19,116 bases of DNA. It comes from an uncultured Lachnospiraceae bacterium (GTDB taxonomy: Bacteria > Bacillota > Clostridia > Lachnospirales > Lachnospiraceae). The notes under the pieces are model-generated. The model did no database searches. It worked only from the letters and a program-made list of their open reading frames with translations, and had not been told where the DNA came from. Made by a program: the position numbers and the translations under genes. The stretch lies in contig CAKRYY010000045.1 in the NCBI GenBank assembly GCA_934432885.1, positions 1 to 19,116 of the forward strand. The letters are read 5' to 3'. Positions 7,489 through 16,337 of the stretch are shown here, one piece after another (positions within the stretch are counted from its first letter, which is position 1; each line of letters starts with the position of its first letter).

Positions 7489-8373
7489 TTATTTTGCATC
7501 AATATTTTTGAGAGACAAGCCTTCTGCATTGCGCCAAGTGGCATTACCGTTTAAACTTGCTCCTCCGATATAAGAAGCAGCAGAGGAGGGACTGGTGAAC
7601 AGAATGTCCTCTATCAGCACAAAGTTTTCATCTACCTTGGATGCATACTTCTCGCGGTTACGCAGTGTTGGATCCGGGCAGCTCTTTGTCAGCTTGGAAC
7701 ATATCTGACTGCCCTTTAAAACCACGAAGCCATCGCTGGTTCGCTTTCCTACGGCCTTTACTCCAGAGTGATCGAAATAGAGCAATTCATCTGAGGGATC
7801 AGCTATATTTTCTTCAGTAATCACAAGAGTAGGAGTGGAAATGGCCAGCGGAACAAATACCTTATGACCGAGAGTGCCCATGATGATTTTTGCATTATCA
7901 ATGAACTCTTCCAGTTCACTTTCCTTTTCCTCTGTAATATTCCCGGGAGTTGGATCATTGCCATTCTTCACGACATAGCGATTGGCTTGAAGTGCCAAGT
8001 TGCAAAAGCGGTTTTCAAGATAGCTTATCTCCGTAGGACCAAAGGAGTTATTTGATGTGGTGAATACAATCGCTTCTGTCCAGTAATCTTTTTCCGGATT
8101 CCGCTTGTGTTCCTGCAGGCGATTGAGAATGCCCTCACCATTCTTTCTGGCTCCGGCCTGACCTATATATACCACGCTGTCTCCGGTTTCTTCGTTCTTA
8201 CCAAACAGGAAATAAACACCGCTCTGTTTCAGGTCATCTCTTTCCTTGCATTTGTCTAATTCCGTTCTCGGAATTTTATATGCAACACCGGTCCAATTTG
8301 CCAGTGTGCATTTCATCCGTCCATTAGCATCTCCATCCATCAAGAAGAGATTGATACTCTTGCCACGTGCCAT
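7489..8373 (-). CDS. GIY-YIG nuclease with DUF4357-like C-terminal domain
   Basis: This 294-aa protein has the GIY-YIG nuclease core at residues 50-130: GVYFLF (52-57), VVYIGQAGA (67-75), R85 in ILNRLQEH, H89 and the metal-binding E120 in ISYLENRF, so the catalytic set looks intact. The C-terminal third (DGFVVLKGSQ to the end, with TSPSSAASYIGG and NATWRNAEG) resembles DUF4357, a domain often attached to restriction-related proteins. The ATG at 8373 has AGGAGGT seven bases upstream. It starts 17 bp after the hsdR stop and is last in the operon, so it is probably an accessory nuclease of the type I system, though a separate anti-phage role is possible. A solitary GIY-YIG protein would normally be much shorter. 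Confidence 0.85.
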   Translation of the reverse strand: MARGKSINLFLMDGDANGRMKCTLANWTGVAYKIPRTELDKCKERDDLKQSGVYFLFGKNEETGDSVVYIGQAGARKNGEGILNRLQEHKRNPEKDYWTEAIVFTTSNNSFGPTEISYLENRFCNLALQANRYVVKNGNDPTPGNITEEKESELEEFIDNAKIIMGTLGHKVFVPLAISTPTLVITEENIADPSDELLYFDHSGVKAVGKRTSDGFVVLKGSQICSKLTKSCPDPTLRNREKYASKVDENFVLIEDILFTSPSSAASYIGGASLNGNATWRNAEGLSLKNIDAK

Positions 8374-8390
8374 CACGATGACCTCCTTCG

Positions 8391-11300
8391 TTATTTTTTG
8401 TGCAGCTCCTTATAAAGACGCTCAGCCAAAGCCTTCTGAATGATTCGGTATTTCTCCGCATCCATGAAGAGCTGTTCATAGGCTGTCATATTTTCCATAT
8501 AGGCTTCTTGAGCAGTATCTTCGAAAATGGTTGGGAAGATACTATGCTCGTAGACCTGTTGATCATCTGTTTTTGTTGCACGTTTCACTTTGCTGTCTTG
8601 CTTCATCTTGTTATACAGCGTATCTACGATGACCTTATCGGCATCTGTGAATTCTCCGTAAAATTCCTCATTGATGCGTTCTACGATTTCATCCAGTGGG
8701 CTGAGACGATCTTTTTTGCCGCCAGCTTTCTTTGGATTGGTTGGTTTCCATTCACCTTGAGTGCTTTCTAACTCGATAGCACCCTCAAAGGTTTTTTCCA
8801 GGCGATAATATTCCAGTTTTACACGGTTATCGAGATCAAATTCTGGCACAGGATCTGCAGGGAGAAGTTTGCCGAGGTAAGAGCATAGGATATATTCCTT
8901 ATGCAGATCCTTGTCAAACATTCTGGTTATCTGCGAAATGTAGTTGTACCATTTCGCAAAGGCACGAACTTCCCGGCGGAACTGATAGCGTTCCTCCTCG
9001 GTCAGCTTGTTGTATCGGTCTGCGATGGGCTTCAATGCATTTGATATTTTGCCCTGAGTAGTGTTTGCTTTTCTGACATCAGGGTCAAAATAAATCTGTG
9101 CAACATTCTCTACATCCTCTTGCGTATAAACATTCATACCACGAATTATTTTCTGAGTGGTATAAATTAGGTCAAAGTTGATTTCTTCTGTCAGGCTTGT
9201 CTCCTGATAGAACTGCTGGAATGCTTCCCTGATACGTTCTACAGGATTTACAAAATCGAGAATGTAGGTATCTTCTTTGCCGGGGTAAATTCTGTTTACA
9301 CGGCTTAATGTCTGAACAGCTTTTACATCACGCAACTCTTTGTCAATAATCATGGTATGCAGGAGAGGTTCGTCAAAACCGGTCTGGTATTTCTCTGCTA
9401 CGATCAGAATATTTCCCTCGTCATGGAAAACACTGGCTGTCTGACTTTCCTTGACGCGATTGCCGTTACTGTCCACATTCATGCTTGCTTCTGTATATTC
9501 GGTGCCGTTTGGATCTTCCGGATCCTTCAAGCTGCCGCTGAAGGCAATCATGATTTCTACATCATCATAGTTGTTGGACTCAAGATATCGCTTGATTTCA
9601 TGATAGTAGCGCACTGCGGCCAGTCTGGATGCGGTGACAACCATCATTTTGCCAAGACCACCAATTTTCTTCTTTGTTACATCACGGAATGTTTCCACGA
9701 TAATGGCAGCCTTTTGCTGAAGGTTGTGCGGGTGCAGTTCCTCATAGCGGCGAATAGTCCGTACGGCCTTGGATGTTGGAACATCCGGATTATCAGGGAC
9801 ATTTTTTGCAATCTTATAGCACATCTTGTAGGTTGTATAATTTGCAAGAACATCCAGAATAAATCCTTCTTCGATAGCTTGCCGCATTGAGTAAATATGG
9901 AAAGGGTGGAAAGAACCATCCGGGTGAGGTTCACCAAATATTTCCAGCGTTTTTCCTTTAGGGGTAGCGGTAAATGCGAAGAAACTCAGATTGCTGTGCT
10001 TGCCTTGGCTGAGCATATCCTGTACAAGCGGATCATTTTTCTCCACTTCCTCTATAGCTTGTTCTTCAATTTCGGCATATTCTTTCAAGGCATCGCTGAC
10101 ATCGGCAAGGGCGCTCTTCAGCTTTAATGCACTCTGACCTGTCTGGCTGTTGTGTGCCTCATCCACGATAATTGCATAATGCTTTCCAATGGAAGAGTTT
10201 ACCTCATCATAGATAACCGGGAATTTCTGTAGGGTGGAAATAATGATCCTTTTTCCATCGTTAATAGCATCGCGCAAATCACCGGAATTTTTCTTTTCAT
10301 CAATTGTAACAACACTGCCGAGCGTATGATCGAAGCCGGATACGGTTGCCTGCAACTGCTGATCAAGTACACGGCGATCTGTGACAATGATGACACTGTC
10401 AAAAATCGGATTGTTGTTTTCATCATGTAAACTTGCCATTCGATAGGCAGCCCATGCGATAGAGTTAGATTTGCCGGAGCCCGCACTGTGCTGAATGAGA
10501 TAATTATGCCCTGCACCATTCTTACGAACATCGGCTACCAGTTCTCGAACGACATCCAACTGGTGATAGCGAGGGAAGATAACCTTGGTAGAGATAGTGG
10601 TTTCGGTTGAACCGTCAGGCTTAGTCTTTTTCTTTTCTGTCCGCTCAAAGCTGATGAATTTTTGTAAAATATCCAGCAGCTTATCCTTCTGCAGGACATT
10701 TCTCCAGAAATATTCTGTTACATAATTCTGTCCTTTCTCTTTGTTGCGTGGATTTCCTGCACCGCCGTCTTTTCCGGGACCGTTGCTGCCCTGGTTGAAA
10801 GGAAGGAAATATGTCTGAGCCCCTTCCAGCCGGGTGGTCATATAAACATCGTATAAATCACAGGCAAAATAAGCCAGCACACGCTTGTTAAAACCAAATG
10901 CCGGATCCTTGGGATTGCGGTTATATGCCCATTGACGCTTGGCATCATCAACAGACTGTCCAGTAAGCTGGTTCTTTAATTCAATGGCTACCACCGGAAT
11001 ACCGTTGATTGCAAGCATCATGTCGATGCTGTTGTTGTTGGCCTCTGTATAATGCCATTGGCGGATGCACTGACAGATATTTTGGCGATAATGTTCGTTT
11101 GCAAGTTCGTTTAGTTCGGATTCTGGCTTAAAATAACACACGCGGAAAGAAATGCCGCGATGCTTGAAACCGTGCCGAAGCACAGAAATTAAGCCATCTT
11201 GTGTGACAGCATTTTCAAAAGCTTTGTAGAACTGGCGAACAGGGCTGATGGTACACATGCGCTCAAATCTGCGCCATGCCATCGGTTGCGTAGCCTGTAC

Positions 11301-11507
11301 AAAGTTAGTGAGAGTAGTTATGTCCAGAGACATGTTCTTGCTGATATCACTGCAATACCCTTCATCGGTTGCTTTTACCCAGCCGCCTTCTTCGGAAATA
11401 AGGTAGCTTTCAATGTATTCTTCAAAGCGTTTTTCGTTTTCATATATTTTGTGGACGCCATCCTTATATGTTTGCATGCGATCCACAAATTCTTCGCTTT
11501 TCGACAA
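8391..11507 (-). CDS. hsdR: Type I restriction enzyme R subunit (HsdR)
   Basis: This 1038-aa motor and nuclease subunit cleaves unmethylated foreign DNA after ATP-driven translocation in complex with HsdM and HsdS. The PD-(D/E)XK nuclease is at 155-180 (D162, E176-L-K178). The SF2 motor has Walker A SAGSGKS (341-347), DEAH (449-452), TATPKGK, and the late motifs QTGFDEP and QTLSRVNR. The length is typical of the family and the motifs are complete, so restriction should be active if expressed. The start is a TTG at 11507 with AGGTGG about eight bases upstream, within the end of hsdS; only three bases separate hsdS stop and hsdR start, so translation is probably coupled. Confidence 0.95.
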   Translation of the reverse strand: MSKSEEFVDRMQTYKDGVHKIYENEKRFEEYIESYLISEEGGWVKATDEGYCSDISKNMSLDITTLTNFVQATQPMAWRRFERMCTISPVRQFYKAFENAVTQDGLISVLRHGFKHRGISFRVCYFKPESELNELANEHYRQNICQCIRQWHYTEANNNSIDMMLAINGIPVVAIELKNQLTGQSVDDAKRQWAYNRNPKDPAFGFNKRVLAYFACDLYDVYMTTRLEGAQTYFLPFNQGSNGPGKDGGAGNPRNKEKGQNYVTEYFWRNVLQKDKLLDILQKFISFERTEKKKTKPDGSTETTISTKVIFPRYHQLDVVRELVADVRKNGAGHNYLIQHSAGSGKSNSIAWAAYRMASLHDENNNPIFDSVIIVTDRRVLDQQLQATVSGFDHTLGSVVTIDEKKNSGDLRDAINDGKRIIISTLQKFPVIYDEVNSSIGKHYAIIVDEAHNSQTGQSALKLKSALADVSDALKEYAEIEEQAIEEVEKNDPLVQDMLSQGKHSNLSFFAFTATPKGKTLEIFGEPHPDGSFHPFHIYSMRQAIEEGFILDVLANYTTYKMCYKIAKNVPDNPDVPTSKAVRTIRRYEELHPHNLQQKAAIIVETFRDVTKKKIGGLGKMMVVTASRLAAVRYYHEIKRYLESNNYDDVEIMIAFSGSLKDPEDPNGTEYTEASMNVDSNGNRVKESQTASVFHDEGNILIVAEKYQTGFDEPLLHTMIIDKELRDVKAVQTLSRVNRIYPGKEDTYILDFVNPVERIREAFQQFYQETSLTEEINFDLIYTTQKIIRGMNVYTQEDVENVAQIYFDPDVRKANTTQGKISNALKPIADRYNKLTEEERYQFRREVRAFAKWYNYISQITRMFDKDLHKEYILCSYLGKLLPADPVPEFDLDNRVKLEYYRLEKTFEGAIELESTQGEWKPTNPKKAGGKKDRLSPLDEIVERINEEFYGEFTDADKVIVDTLYNKMKQDSKVKRATKTDDQQVYEHSIFPTIFEDTAQEAYMENMTAYEQLFMDAEKYRIIQKALAERLYKELHKK

Positions 11508-11510
11508 CGT

Positions 11511-12740
11511 TTACACCACCTTTCTTTTTCCTGTGACAGCCTCGAAAATGAGAGATTTTTTGTAAGATTCAAGGTCGTCTATTAAAGTTAGTTTCTCATT
11601 TATAATAGAATCAATAGCTTCGCCCTTAATATTAATATAATCAACAATCGATTGCTGTTCGGTCTTTGATGGGATGCATATCTTGAAATTCAAAAGCATT
11701 GGCAATCTGACAGAGGGAACAGTTGATTTTGCACTGCCCTTGTCCATTTCATGACTAAATCGATTCTCCATAAAATAACAGAAGTAAGCAGGAAGTACTT
11801 TGGTAAAATCATGAAAGCAATAAACTCGTTGGTGTATTGCATATTTTCCGAATGCGTGATGAAACACTCGACCAGCACCTGCACCGTCTCCAGCCATTAG
11901 CACACCTTCACCATCATATGTGTATACATTGGCTTTTTCGATTTTAGGTGAACGCACATAGAACGGATATATACCATCATCGACCGCATTCTGGGTATCT
12001 TGATTACCGGTCATAATAGAGCAGAGAAAACGCGTCTTAATTAATTCCCATGAAGCTGGTATTTTGCCGATTATATCAATCCCACTGTCTTTCATCTCGA
12101 CATTCGGATCAAGCCCTTTGGTAACAGCCTCAAAAATGAGTGCCGCTTTCCATTGCTTGTATTCTTCAATACTTGCCTTGGCTTCTTCAATCAGAGCATC
12201 AATTTTTGTGCACTGATCATCCAGGTACGCAGCAATAGCAGATTGCTCATTAGTTGGTGGGATTATAATGGATGTGCACATAAAATCATCAATACTTAAG
12301 TCCCACTGTCCAACACGCATGCCTGTTGATAAACGTTCAAATTCTTGTGCATATGCTTTGCAGCGAATTAAATAGTGAAAATACTTCGTATTTATTTGGT
12401 TAGAAGTAAAATGGCAGACATAATAAGCAGGACTAACAATTCCTTCATAATCAGATACCCCTAAAGAGCCTTGCCATGCCTTCATTTTATTAATGACTAA
12501 TTCTCCAACTCTGACAAATTTGTAAGAAGTTGTGTCCAATGAAGTTACATTGTGGTTATCATCCCGTGAATCTTTTGGAAGGACACCGTATTCTCTATAC
12601 AGAGATAAAACGGTTGCATCTGGATGATTTTTCTCTGATACATTTTGCATGACTTCTTTGATTCTGGTCACTTGCCAATGAGATGGGATTGAGCCTATCC
12701 ATGGAAGTTTGCTACTTTTCATAGATTCATATACAGCCAT
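11511..12740 (-). CDS. hsdS: Type I restriction specificity subunit (HsdS)
   Basis: This 409-aa protein sets the bipartite DNA target for both methylation and cleavage. It has two target-recognition halves, each opening with the family signature: LPWIGSIPSHW near residue 15 and DIIGKIPASWE near residue 220. Each half ends in the conserved helix type PPTNEQSAIAAYLDDQ and PSKTEQQSIVDYINIK, followed by coiled-coil spacers ending EYKQWKAALIFEAVTKG and SYKKSLIFEAVTGK. This symmetry indicates an intact full-length HsdS. The ATG at 12740 lies one base after the hsdM stop and has GGTGGTG upstream; an in-frame ATG at 12755 lacks a ribosome binding site. The recognition sequence cannot be predicted from the sequence alone. 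No second hsdS or recombinase for specificity switching is seen nearby. Confidence 0.95.
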   Translation of the reverse strand: MAVYESMKSSKLPWIGSIPSHWQVTRIKEVMQNVSEKNHPDATVLSLYREYGVLPKDSRDDNHNVTSLDTTSYKFVRVGELVINKMKAWQGSLGVSDYEGIVSPAYYVCHFTSNQINTKYFHYLIRCKAYAQEFERLSTGMRVGQWDLSIDDFMCTSIIIPPTNEQSAIAAYLDDQCTKIDALIEEAKASIEEYKQWKAALIFEAVTKGLDPNVEMKDSGIDIIGKIPASWELIKTRFLCSIMTGNQDTQNAVDDGIYPFYVRSPKIEKANVYTYDGEGVLMAGDGAGAGRVFHHAFGKYAIHQRVYCFHDFTKVLPAYFCYFMENRFSHEMDKGSAKSTVPSVRLPMLLNFKICIPSKTEQQSIVDYINIKGEAIDSIINEKLTLIDDLESYKKSLIFEAVTGKRKVV

Positions 12741-12741
12741 T

Positions 12742-14523
12742 TTACTCACCACCATTTCCGAATAACTCGTGCAGCTTATCCATCATGGAATGCTCATGAA
12801 GTTCGATCCTTTTTGCAATATCTGCAGCAGGCTCCAATTCTTTATATTCATAGAAAGTACGGGTAAATGGAATCTCGTAGCCGACTTTTGTTTTGGTGCG
12901 ATCAATCCATGCATGGGGACGATAAGGAAGAACTTCACGGTTGAAATAATCATCAATATCCTCGTCCAGCGGTACATTTTCTGTGTCGCGTTTGTTTTTG
13001 TCAGCAACAGGTTTCTTGCCTTTCATGATGGGATTTCCATCCACATCAAGTTCGGGACTTTCGATTGTAATCTTATTGTAGCCAAGGCTAACTGCATCCA
13101 TGACTTTGCAATTGCAGGTAATGCTTTTTCCCTCAGAGATCTCGTGAGTATAGTCTTGAGAGATATAGGATCCGTATGCCTTGACGATGAGATCGCGGCA
13201 ATCACCTGAGATATCCACGCGCTTGTTACCGATAGGTTTTCGGCGCTGGTCGTAGCACTGGCTTGCATCAATCAAAAGCACCTGCTCACGATGACTTTCC
13301 GGTTTATCTTTTGTGACAATCCAAACATAGGTCGCAATGCCGGTGTTATAAAAACTATCGTTCGGAAGCTGAACAATGGCATCCAGCCAGTCATTCTCGA
13401 TAAGGTAGCGGCGAATCTCACTCTGACCGCTTCCGGCATCACCAGTGAAGAGAGAAGATCCATTCTGGATAATCGCCATGCGCCCTGTATCTTTGAGCTT
13501 GGCAAGTCCATTTAACAGGAAGAGCATCTGACCATCGGATTTAGCAGGAAGTCCAACACCGAATCGTCCGGCATCGCCCTTTTTGTGTTCGGCCTCGACA
13601 TCGGCAGCTTCACGCTTCCAGTCAATACCAAAGGGGGGATTCGAGATGATATAGTCAAAAGTGTAGCCGGAGAACTTATCATCATTCAGGGTATTACCAA
13701 ATTGCATGTTTTCGGGATCACCGCCACGGATTAGCATATCGGCTTTTGCAATACCAAATGTGAACGGATTGAATTCCTGTCCGTAGCAGATGATTTCTGC
13801 GTCATGGTCAAGAGATTTAATACGTTCTTCCATGCAAGTCAGCATCTGACTTGTACCCATTGCCATATCGTATACAGTTTTGGCAGGAGCAGATTCATCA
13901 GAGAAGTCAGCATTGGCTGTCAGAAGGTCACACATCAAATAGATAATATCTCGGCTGGTGAAATGCGCACCGGCTTCTTCGTCATAACTCTCAGAAAAAC
14001 GCTGAACGAGATTTTCAAAGACATATCCCATATCGACAGCAGAAATACGTTCAGGATCCATCTCGGCATCATTGCCGCAAAAATCACTGATTACCTGGTA
14101 AAGAACCCCGGCATCTGACATTCTTTCAATCTGTGCAAAGAATCCCATGTTGGCAAGAATATCAATGACATTATCAGAAAAACCATTGATATAGTCTTCA
14201 AAGTTTGCCTTGATATTCTCTGGGTCGGCTTTTAAAGTTTCGAATGTAAATTTGCTGGTATTGTAAAATCGATATCCAGATGCTTTACGAAGAAAGCCAT
14301 CCTTTACAGCCAGTTGTTTTACTTTTTCATAGGTTTCCAACACTTTTTCTCTGGTAGGCAGAAGACAGTCATGGAAACGCTTGATGACTGCCATCGGTAG
14401 AATAACAAGACCGTATTCGTGCGGCTTGTAGGCACCGAACAGAGAGTTTGCTACATTCCATATTAAATTGGCTTTTTCACTGATATTCGTGCCAACAATC
14501 TGTATTTTTTCGTTAGAGTTCAT
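12742..14523 (-). CDS. hsdM: Type I N6-adenine DNA methyltransferase (HsdM)
   Basis: This 593-aa modification subunit protects host sites by adenine methylation. It has an N-terminal HsdM helical domain (residues 12-150), an AHFTSRDIIYLM segment at 186-197 typical of the family, a SAM-binding loop at 218-228 and the catalytic motif IV NPPF at 295-298. The SAM loop reads YDMAMGTSQML, unlike the usual DPxCGTGG. Other features of the methylase subfamily (GQEFNPFTFGIAKADML, FGNTLNDDKF, QNGSSLFTGDAGSG) are intact, so the variant loop probably marks a subfamily, not a dead enzyme. The ATG at 14523 has AAGGAG upstream; its first 11 bases overlap the end of the transposase-like gene, and its stop nearly touches hsdS. 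Confidence 0.95.
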   Translation of the reverse strand: MNSNEKIQIVGTNISEKANLIWNVANSLFGAYKPHEYGLVILPMAVIKRFHDCLLPTREKVLETYEKVKQLAVKDGFLRKASGYRFYNTSKFTFETLKADPENIKANFEDYINGFSDNVIDILANMGFFAQIERMSDAGVLYQVISDFCGNDAEMDPERISAVDMGYVFENLVQRFSESYDEEAGAHFTSRDIIYLMCDLLTANADFSDESAPAKTVYDMAMGTSQMLTCMEERIKSLDHDAEIICYGQEFNPFTFGIAKADMLIRGGDPENMQFGNTLNDDKFSGYTFDYIISNPPFGIDWKREAADVEAEHKKGDAGRFGVGLPAKSDGQMLFLLNGLAKLKDTGRMAIIQNGSSLFTGDAGSGQSEIRRYLIENDWLDAIVQLPNDSFYNTGIATYVWIVTKDKPESHREQVLLIDASQCYDQRRKPIGNKRVDISGDCRDLIVKAYGSYISQDYTHEISEGKSITCNCKVMDAVSLGYNKITIESPELDVDGNPIMKGKKPVADKNKRDTENVPLDEDIDDYFNREVLPYRPHAWIDRTKTKVGYEIPFTRTFYEYKELEPAADIAKRIELHEHSMMDKLHELFGNGGE

Positions 14524-15835
14524 ATTCTCGCTCCTTTTTGATGTTTTCTGTAATCTTCTTTATGTTTTCCAGAAACCTTCCGGCTGGGACACCGAGGCGC
14601 TTTTGGTATTCACTTTCTATTATGGTGTCATTCGATATGGTCAACATACATCGAGCACGCAGTACATCGAATATGCAGTGCGGCATCGCGGTAATGGCAT
14701 CACATATACCTTGAATGACAGCTACGAAATTTTCCGGTAACTTGCTGCTTGACATTAGCGAACCAGTGATTTCTGGTTCGTAAAATTCGATTACGTCAAT
14801 CAGTTCACCAAATTCATTCAATTCCGGCTCGATGGTGGCTGACCAAGCAGAGAGTTTAGAGTAATTCCAGTCAGCATCCAAAATTTCTAAAAGCTTTTGA
14901 TGCTGGTCATAACCCTTGCTAAGTCTTTCGCGGCTAGACATCCCGAATCTTATTTGCTTTTGCCGATGCTCGTCCGTGATATATTTTTTGTTTTGAGTCA
15001 ATACATCATCTTTATGAACAACAGGGAAGCGCTTGCCATCAGAATGTATGATTTCAAGAAAAGCATTACGAGCATGCCGATGAATACATTCATGTGACAG
15101 GAGAGGCTGCAGCAGAGGAAAACAGATGGCAGCAGCACTCTTTAATTCTTCGTTTGGCTCTATGTATATTCTCTTGAGCTTGTTCGCATCAAGCTGCCGG
15201 AAGAATGTGACATAGGTAGCTTCTGAAACATCGGGCAGGATATCCATACAATATATCCCAGAGCCAGTTATTCCTACGATCAGAGAATGACGTTCTCGAA
15301 AATAGTCGAATTCAACTGCTGCGATAGCAGGCGGTGTATTCAGAGCAGGAAGAAGCGCTTCTCTGTATTGGATTCGCCTGCGCATGATTGCCCCAACAGA
15401 TGCTGTGGATGCCGGTACTCCATAATAGTCACATACCTTCTTATAAGAATAACGAAAAGTTCCTTCTGCAAGCTTGTCAGCCAAACGGTTGGTATAGCGA
15501 CAGCCCTTCTCGGCAAAATCAGTGTCTTCCGGGAATACGCTGTTCTTGCAATTGTCGCAGCGGAACCACCGTTGATGAAAATACAAATCTATAATTTGAA
15601 AACCATCGCCATTCTCCAATACGTCTTTGAATCTACGGATTGTGACTTTTGAAGAACGTGTTTTATTAGAGCGGCATGCCGGACATTGATATTTCTTCTT
15701 ACTAAAGTAATGCTCATGAACTGCATGAAAGCAGTTGTTAGTGCTTTCGGAGTCAAGAACCAGCAAACCGTATATGCCCAGAGCGTCTGTCTTGGCTTTT
15801 GATATTTCTGCCCGCGTGTAGTTTTTCTTCCCCAA
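14513..15835 (-). CDS. ISL3-transposase-like protein, first gene of the restriction operon
   Basis: This 440-aa protein has the domain order of ISL3 transposases. A zinc ribbon has C51/C54 and C93/C96 (CPAC, RCDNC). A helix-turn-helix segment lies near 115-155 (LADKLAEGTFRYSYKKVCDYYGV, quoted in parts: LADKLAEG, VCDYYGV). A DDE-like segment lies from 170 to about 265. Aligned by eye to ISL3 motifs, IDEF becomes VEFDYF (E175), the IDMSP-type block becomes IEPNEE (E226) and DRFH becomes ECIH (E249); the final NGxxEGxN block is not visible. The catalytic site therefore looks altered. No terminal inverted repeats are possible on the left, since the stop overlaps hsdM by 11 bp. The TTG start at 15835 has AGGAGG eight bases upstream. 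It may be a domesticated DNA-binding regulator or a defence effector; the function is unproven. Confidence 0.75.
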   Translation of the reverse strand: MGKKNYTRAEISKAKTDALGIYGLLVLDSESTNNCFHAVHEHYFSKKKYQCPACRSNKTRSSKVTIRRFKDVLENGDGFQIIDLYFHQRWFRCDNCKNSVFPEDTDFAEKGCRYTNRLADKLAEGTFRYSYKKVCDYYGVPASTASVGAIMRRRIQYREALLPALNTPPAIAAVEFDYFRERHSLIVGITGSGIYCMDILPDVSEATYVTFFRQLDANKLKRIYIEPNEELKSAAAICFPLLQPLLSHECIHRHARNAFLEIIHSDGKRFPVVHKDDVLTQNKKYITDEHRQKQIRFGMSSRERLSKGYDQHQKLLEILDADWNYSKLSAWSATIEPELNEFGELIDVIEFYEPEITGSLMSSSKLPENFVAVIQGICDAITAMPHCIFDVLRARCMLTISNDTIIESEYQKRLGVPAGRFLENIKKITENIKKEREYEL

Positions 15836-15865
15836 GGCATAGTCCTCCTATTGTTGATACCTGCA

Positions 15866-15954
15866 TTTTACCACCAAAAAGAAAACAAAACAATACACTT
15901 TTATATAAAAACACAAATATACCACCAAATCATAAACGCAGTAATTTTACCAGA
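15866..15954. promoter_or_regulatory. Three TACCA-type operator-like repeats
   Basis: TACCACCAAA occurs at 15869-15878 and 15920-15929, spaced by 51 bp, and a related TTTTACCAGA lies at 15945-15954. One copy overlaps the minus-strand -35 box, one the plus-strand -35 box, and one sits in the minus-strand leader. The arrangement suggests binding sites for a shared repressor. Confidence 0.5.
15900..15928 (-). promoter_or_regulatory. Putative promoter of the restriction operon
   Basis: On the minus strand: TTGGTG (15923-15928), 17-bp spacer, TATAAA (15900-15905). It is about 65 bp before the TTG start of the transposase-like gene; there is no other promoter-like site between the operon genes, where gaps are 0-17 bp. 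Confidence 0.55.
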
Positions 15955-15974
15955 CATGGTCTTTTTGATATGAT
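15946..15974 (+). promoter_or_regulatory. Putative divergent promoter of the phage/ICE-like region
   Basis: On the plus strand: TTTACC (15946-15951), 17-bp spacer, TATGAT (15969-15974). It is back to back with the restriction promoter, so the two regions could be regulated together. Confidence 0.5.
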
Positions 15975-16006
15975 TATGGTAGCAAAGAGGAAAGGAGGGT
16001 GTGCCT

Positions 16007-16165
16007 TTGGAAATGTGGAAGAACTCAGCAGGAAAAAGGGTTTGTGATATCAGTGAAGATCGTAGAACAGTAGAAATCGTACAGCGTGGTTATGTAACCA
16101 GAATCACAGCAAACCCAGATGGGACGCTATTGATAGAGAATATCGTTCATATCAAAGCAGCATAA
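16007..16165 (+). CDS. Small conserved-looking protein, 52 aa
   Basis: AGGAGG at 15993-15998 is eight bases before a TTG start; the reading is (M)EMWKNSAGKRVCDIS and ends VHIKAA. An in-frame ATG two codons later is too far from the ribosome binding site. The product is a compact soluble protein with alternating polar and hydrophobic residues (TVEIVQRGYVTRITANPDG), suggesting beta strands. It is the first gene of the plus-strand phage/ICE-like set and is followed by a long terminator-like hairpin. I have an impression of similar small proteins next to sigma-like genes in Firmicutes mobile elements but cannot name a family. Confidence 0.6.
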   Translation: MEMWKNSAGKRVCDISEDRRTVEIVQRGYVTRITANPDGTLLIENIVHIKAA

Positions 16166-16182
16166 TTATTTCGCCAGAACGC

Positions 16183-16250
16183 AAAGACGGCCGTGCGAAT
16201 CCGAGGTTCTCGTTGGAGGACAAAAGTGGATTCGCAGGACCGTCTTTTTT
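16183..16250 (+). terminator. Three-tier terminator-like hairpin
   Basis: Stem 1 AAAGACGG (16183-16190) pairs with CCGTCTTT (16240-16247). Stem 2 GCGAATCC (16195-16202) pairs with GGATTCGC (16228-16235). Stem 3 GTTCTC pairs with GAGGAC around GTTG. The outer stem runs into TTTTTT. It lies 18 bp after the 52-aa gene. The internal loops and length are larger than a typical terminator needs. Confidence 0.75.
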
Positions 16251-16260
16251 CATGAATACA

Positions 16261-16312
16261 GTCTGACATTGAGATAGGTGCGTAGCCATACGCATCAATC
16301 TGAGTGCCAGAC
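16261..16312 (+). ncRNA. Long leader hairpin with alternative fold
   Basis: GTCTG (16261-16265) pairs with CAGAC (16308-16312), CATTGAGAT with ATCTGAGTG, and TGCGTA with TACGCA around GCCA: about 19 pairs in 52 nt with few interruptions. TGAGTG (16301-16306) can instead pair with CACTCA (16312-16317), so two folds exclude each other. Confidence 0.55.
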
Positions 16313-16337
16313 ACTCAAATAAAAAATATTCCAATGC

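Noticed and set aside
7251..7573. Overlapping open frames on both strands between rlmD and the GIY-YIG gene
   Set aside because: They run through two terminators and have no ribosome binding sites or recognisable motifs.
9357..9890. Plus-strand open frame inside hsdR
   Set aside because: Antisense to conserved motor motifs; composition is that of a reverse-complement shadow.
14513..15940. A complete insertion sequence carrying the transposase-like gene
   Set aside because: The gene end overlaps hsdM, no terminal inverted repeats or target duplications were found on the two sides, and catalytic motif positions are altered.
15799..16047. Open frame across the divergent promoter region
   Set aside because: It crosses both promoters, and the AGGAGG there fits the 52-aa gene in another frame.
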